Program-made: the position numbers and the translations under genes
Part shown: piece by piece, positions 43,669 to 47,335 of the stretch
Numbering within the stretch: position 1 is the stretch's first letter
How the letters are laid out: the number at the start of each line of letters is the position of its first letter
NCBI GenBank assembly: GCA_913055635.1
Contig: CAJXLK010000035.1
Span: 1 to 47,335, forward strand
Length of the DNA: 47,335 bases
Direction: 5' to 3'
Origin: an uncultured Bacteroidota bacterium
GTDB lineage: Bacteria; Bacteroidota; Bacteroidia; Bacteroidales; UBA12077
Notes under the pieces: model-generated
The model's input: only the letters and a program-made list of their open reading frames with translations
Told to the model about the DNA's origin: nothing
The model's database searches: none

Positions 43669-46617
43669 ATGAGACCTTCATTTCATCTTAACCGGATCGT
43701 TCTCCTTTTAGCTGTTCCTTTATTTTTGTTATTCAGCTGCCGGACGGTGGTGGAAACCGAAGAATATTCCCCGGTAATCGACCAGGAGAGCCGTGAACTG
43801 GTGGATCAGAATTATAAGGCTGTCATGGATGAGAAGCCTTCCGTGGACAATGCCCGGGCCAATTTACGGATGCTGGAGAAAAATAAATACCGCTACGAAA
43901 CCACCATAAAAAAGTACATCAAATATGAAAAGGGAAAAGGCGGAAAGGTGGGTATGCATTCATTTGGTGTACTTCTTGATGGTTTGGCTATCGCGGCTCT
44001 GGTACATCAGGGTGGCCTGGATTCATTTGGAGAGCAACTCCTGCTGGCCGGATTAAGTGGCGGCTTTGGTGTGGTACTCCATATTGCAGCCGGGAAAAAC
44101 GACACCCATTATGCCAGTAAAATCAAAAAACGCGACGGGCCGGTCAAATTTAAATACAAACAGGAACCCATTAAAAATAAGCCCATTGATGTATCTTCCA
44201 ACGGCCATATCAACAGCTATCAAACCAATGCGCACGGAGAGATATCGGTTCCTGTAGATGATTTTGGTGTGCCCTCCTTTATGCGGACCTCCAAAGCCTA
44301 CACCTTTCATTTTGCACTGAATGATCAGCCATTTATAAACACCCTTCAGCTGAACAGTTCCAGTTGGATGGAGCCTTATGGGGTGGTTAGCCGGGATAAG
44401 ACTCCCCTGCAAAAAAGCACTTCTCAGTATAGCACCACCCTGGCAAAGCTTCCCGGAGGTTTCAACGCTCCGGTAGTAAAACAAGATGAATCCTGGAATT
44501 CAATGGTTTATAAAGGAGATAAAGGCTGGGTGCGGGATAAGCACTTAAATGTTTTTTATTTCAGGTCTGATCTGGACTTATACAATTGCCAGACTGATCA
44601 ATTTGCTCAGTACACGAAATATTTCGAGCCCAAGAGTGAATTTGAATACCAAAAAGAATATAAAAAACGCCTGGAGGAAGGCAGGAAACTTCAGGCCTCT
44701 GTATTAAAGGACTGCATGAAGCAAGCCCGGCGGGAGCGAAAGATGCAGATCAAAAATTCCTATGAGCAGATCAAATTGGCTGGTTTCAGGCTTGGCGATT
44801 ATGATTTATCGGATCAGACTTATTCGATCACTGTCAAAGGGGAGACCTACCGGTTGAAGATGGACCGTGATGCTGCCCGGCAATTGAAGCAGCACAGGGA
44901 AGATGTTCGGATTTCTGCGGTGCGCCAGTTGCAGGAGGATGGCGAATCTTATGATCTTTTCAACATGGAACTGACGCATCCGGTTACAGGTAAAACCTAT
45001 GCCTTTGGGCAACAGAAAGAGCCCTTGTATGTTGATTATGAGCCACAGGGGGAAACCGGCATGGGCGGCATACCGGAGTTGGAAGTTACTGATCTGTCTT
45101 TTTCTGAGCCTTCGGGGAATGATAAGCTTGATGCAGGTGAGGATGCTTCCTTCACTTTGAAAATCAAAAACAAGGGGAATGGGCGGGCGCAAAACATCAC
45201 CGCTTCGATGTCCTCACAGGTCAGTCAGGGCCTTTCTTATGAACAACAGCAATATCTATCGGGCATTGCTCCGGGAAAAAGCCGGAAGGTTACTTTCTCC
45301 GTGTCGACCGATAAGAAGTTGCCCGAAGGCGACATTGGTTTTGACTTTTCTTTCCGAGAGGCCAATGGTTTCCCCCCTGATGATTTCACTTATCCGGTCA
45401 CTGCCGAAGCTTTCAAGGCACCCCATTTGGCTTTGTTCAATACCACCATCGAAGAGCAGAGGAGCCACAACAACAACGGGCAAATCGAGAAGGCCGAAGT
45501 GATCCGTGCCCGTATGAAGGTGATCAACCAGGGAGAAGGTACTGCCCGCGATGTTCATGCCAACCTTCACATCGCCAACCCCAACATCAAACTCATCAAC
45601 AGCCGAACAAATCATGCCCTGGGCAAGATGGAGCCCGGTGCCATCGAAACCGTTGATTTTAGCTTTGCCGTCAACAAAGAATATGATGGCTCGTCAGAGC
45701 TGCCCGTTCAATTAACATTGCTATCAGAGGATAGCAAACAATACGGAGGGGATTATCCCCTCAAGCTTTCTCTTCACCGGGGAAATCCCCCCAGGCCCCC
45801 GGAATTCATCCCCGATGTGGATCAAAATATTCCCACCACCGGCAGGTCGAAGGACAATGCCGTGGCGGTGGTGATCGGCAATGAGGATTACAAGGAGACT
45901 GAAGATGTGGAATACGCCATTAACGATGCGGAAACGGTGAAGCAGTACCTGGTCAGGATGCTGGGGTATAAGGAGGAAAATGTGTATGTGGAAAAGAATG
46001 CCTCTAAAGGGGTCTTCGAGACCTATTTCGGCACCGAAGACAATTACAGGGGTAAGCTCTACCACCAGGTAAAACCCGGCAAGTCGGAGGTGTTTGTATA
46101 CTATTCCGGCCATGGCGCCCCCGATGTTCAGCAACAGAAGGGCTATTTTGTGCCGGTCGAATGTGATCCCCAATACGTGGCACAAGGAGGTTACCAGCGG
46201 AACATCCTTTACAACAACCTGGCCCGCTTACCTGCCCGCAAAACCACGGTGGTGGTGGACGCCTGTTTCTCGGGTAAAAACATCCTGGGAGATGCCAAAA
46301 TCATCCAGCCGAAGATCAATAACCCTTCATTCACCATGCAAAACGGGGTGCTGTTGACTTCTTCCAGGGGAAACCAGGTTTCGAGGACTTACAACGAGAA
46401 ACAGCACAGCCTCTATACATACTATTTCCTGAAGGCCCTCAAGGAAAAGGAAACAACCGATCAAAACGGCGACGGGCAGCTCACCTATGGGGAGATCCAC
46501 GATTATGTGTCGGATAACAGCGAAGGGGTTCCCTATATATCGAGGAGTAAATTCGGTAGCGTGCAGATGCCTACCATCACCGAAAGCGGCGCGGATGAAG
46601 TGTTTATAACCTACTGA
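43669..46617 (+). CDS. lipoprotein with C-terminal caspase-like (C14) domain
   Basis: The 982-residue protein has a lipobox LFSC (Cys24). A region of unknown fold occupies about 30-460 and includes a hydrophobic stretch near 105-145 and a Lys/Arg-rich coiled segment near 330-380. Two CARDB/APHP-like beta-sandwich domains cover about 465-725 (ASFTLKIKNKGNGRAQNITASM; ARMKVINQGEGTARDVHANL). The caspase domain runs from about 745: VAVVIGNEDYKE, catalytic His815 in YYSGHGAP and Cys866 in VDACFSGK. An EF-hand-like loop DQNGDGQLTYGE starts at 931, suggesting calcium control. It is anchored in the envelope, so it is probably a protease of surface or periplasmic targets rather than a cell-death effector. 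Confidence 0.92.
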   Translation: MRPSFHLNRIVLLLAVPLFLLFSCRTVVETEEYSPVIDQESRELVDQNYKAVMDEKPSVDNARANLRMLEKNKYRYETTIKKYIKYEKGKGGKVGMHSFGVLLDGLAIAALVHQGGLDSFGEQLLLAGLSGGFGVVLHIAAGKNDTHYASKIKKRDGPVKFKYKQEPIKNKPIDVSSNGHINSYQTNAHGEISVPVDDFGVPSFMRTSKAYTFHFALNDQPFINTLQLNSSSWMEPYGVVSRDKTPLQKSTSQYSTTLAKLPGGFNAPVVKQDESWNSMVYKGDKGWVRDKHLNVFYFRSDLDLYNCQTDQFAQYTKYFEPKSEFEYQKEYKKRLEEGRKLQASVLKDCMKQARRERKMQIKNSYEQIKLAGFRLGDYDLSDQTYSITVKGETYRLKMDRDAARQLKQHREDVRISAVRQLQEDGESYDLFNMELTHPVTGKTYAFGQQKEPLYVDYEPQGETGMGGIPELEVTDLSFSEPSGNDKLDAGEDASFTLKIKNKGNGRAQNITASMSSQVSQGLSYEQQQYLSGIAPGKSRKVTFSVSTDKKLPEGDIGFDFSFREANGFPPDDFTYPVTAEAFKAPHLALFNTTIEEQRSHNNNGQIEKAEVIRARMKVINQGEGTARDVHANLHIANPNIKLINSRTNHALGKMEPGAIETVDFSFAVNKEYDGSSELPVQLTLLSEDSKQYGGDYPLKLSLHRGNPPRPPEFIPDVDQNIPTTGRSKDNAVAVVIGNEDYKETEDVEYAINDAETVKQYLVRMLGYKEENVYVEKNASKGVFETYFGTEDNYRGKLYHQVKPGKSEVFVYYSGHGAPDVQQQKGYFVPVECDPQYVAQGGYQRNILYNNLARLPARKTTVVVDACFSGKNILGDAKIIQPKINNPSFTMQNGVLLTSSRGNQVSRTYNEKQHSLYTYYFLKALKEKETTDQNGDGQLTYGEIHDYVSDNSEGVPYISRSKFGSVQMPTITESGADEVFITY

Positions 46618-46627
46618 AATCATTGAA

Positions 46628-46705
46628 AAAATGCCCGAAATGGCATATAATGTTTCATGCCAATTTTCGCAAAGTTATTTTGCCATTTCATTCTTTGGGC
46701 ATTTT
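46628..46705. terminator. long two-part hairpin after the caspase gene
   Basis: AAAATGCCC and GAAATGGCA (46628-46645) pair with TGCCATTTC (46681-46689) and GGGCATTTT (46697-46705), with a seven-base bulge and a 35-base loop. T-rich DNA follows on both strands, which suits a bidirectional terminator for the convergent genes. Confidence 0.65.
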
Positions 46706-46804
46706 GTTTATTACGTTCATATAGGCATCACTCCGCCAAGCTCATGAAAAGGCCTACTAAGCATTAACCGGATGAAAAATTTTTTAATTTGTAAGAGAAC
46801 CGAA

Positions 46805-47335
46805 TCAATCATTTCTTACGCAGCGAACCGAAAAGCCATGGTTTTTATCAATACTGAGACGGTAGACGTTCGTATAGTTGAAATATATGCTCCGATACCA
46901 TGCACTTAGATTTGATGCCCTGGTGGATGACCACCAGGAGCCTTCATCTTCGATGTTGAAATAATTCCATGTGTCGCCTCGATAACCGCTTGGAAGAGCA
47001 GTGAAACCGGAGGTGTTAAATTTGGCGTTATTTTTCAATTTGCCTTTTATCCAAAGGGAAGCCTTCCCTGCTAATTTACTGCCCTCATTTGTTCCTCTCA
47101 TTCCAGTTTCATCCGCTTCATACTGACTCATCCCAAGTTCCATTTCCAGTTCTTTCCACTCCTCATCGCTCGGCACATGCCAGCCGTCAGGGCATACTCC
47201 TTGTACGCCGCTTGGATTGCTGTTGCTGCTGCTTTCTCCCTGCATAACGGCAGCCCAATCGTATAGGCGACCGTACGTATCGCAGTTGGATGAGTTGTTG
47301 TCATAGCACCAGTCATTGCCATAAGAACTTTGGTT
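46805..47335 (-). CDS. FISUMP-domain protein, N-terminus beyond the window
   Basis: The frame is open to the window edge, so the 5' part is missing; 176 residues are visible. They match the Fibrobacter succinogenes major paralogous domain: WCYDNNSSNCDTYGRLYDWAAVM, GVCPDGWHVPSDEEWKELE, GFTALPSGYRGD, WWSSTRAS and the terminal GFSVRCVRND. This C-type-lectin-like fold occurs in many secreted or surface proteins of Bacteroidota and Fibrobacteres, and its role is poorly known. Most relatives carry a signal peptide or lipobox in the part not seen here. Confidence 0.9.
   Translation of the reverse strand, partial: NQSSYGNDWCYDNNSSNCDTYGRLYDWAAVMQGESSSNSNPSGVQGVCPDGWHVPSDEEWKELEMELGMSQYEADETGMRGTNEGSKLAGKASLWIKGKLKNNAKFNTSGFTALPSGYRGDTWNYFNIEDEGSWWSSTRASNLSAWYRSIYFNYTNVYRLSIDKNHGFSVRCVRND

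Overview
The window looks like chromosomal DNA of a Bacteroidota bacterium, probably a free-living relative of the Bacteroidales/Marinilabiliales (an inference, no rRNA is present). The signs are -7 promoter elements of the TAnnTTTG type, few strong Shine-Dalgarno sites, a FISUMP-domain protein, a PG0541-type PII-like protein beside an RND pump, Wza/Wzc exopolysaccharide export genes, and many short-linker lipoprotein signals. All 33 kb of coding sequence reads as ordinary protein genes; no tRNA, rRNA, transposase, integrase or cas gene was seen.

Layout. 0.1-2.6 kb: a small acidic protein, a lipoprotein and an exported methyltransferase. 2.7-8.0 kb (minus): a three-gene polysaccharide-export operon (SPOR-like repeat protein, Wza-type lipoprotein, Wzc-type tyrosine autokinase) with no glycosyltransferases. 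8.4-13.0 kb (minus): the SbcCD repair nuclease. 13.3-22.2 kb: an OmpA-domain protein, a large TPR protein with 25-residue Trp repeats, a small helical protein, a WYL regulator, an orphan DnaB-like ATPase, a NifX-type protein with a long basic tail, and a methyltransferase. 23.0-29.9 kb: a tripartite RND efflux operon (TolC, adaptor, pump, PII-like protein) interrupted by a dead four-helix-bundle gene. 30.1-34.6 kb: a 1496-residue Upf1-like helicase fused to a Vsr/MTES_1575-type nuclease and a GreA/GreB C-terminal-like domain. 34.9-37.7 kb (minus): a secreted S9 peptidase. 38.0-43.4 kb: a hemerythrin-type protein with a LuxR regulator, then an OprB-like porin, FeoB, a small seven-cysteine protein and FeoA, suggesting iron uptake linked to redox or nitrosative stress. 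43.7-47.3 kb: a caspase-like lipoprotein and a truncated FISUMP protein.

The intergenic DNA is the other notable feature. At least six gaps carry short degenerate tandem arrays, each with its own period (62, 41, 34, about 23, 21 bp, and a strict 30-bp array of 15-bp palindromes), often starting at or inside a stop codon. The strongest candidate for something undescribed is the helicase-nuclease-GreA fusion; next are the palindrome array, the 62-bp array and the small Cys-rich protein inside the feo cluster.
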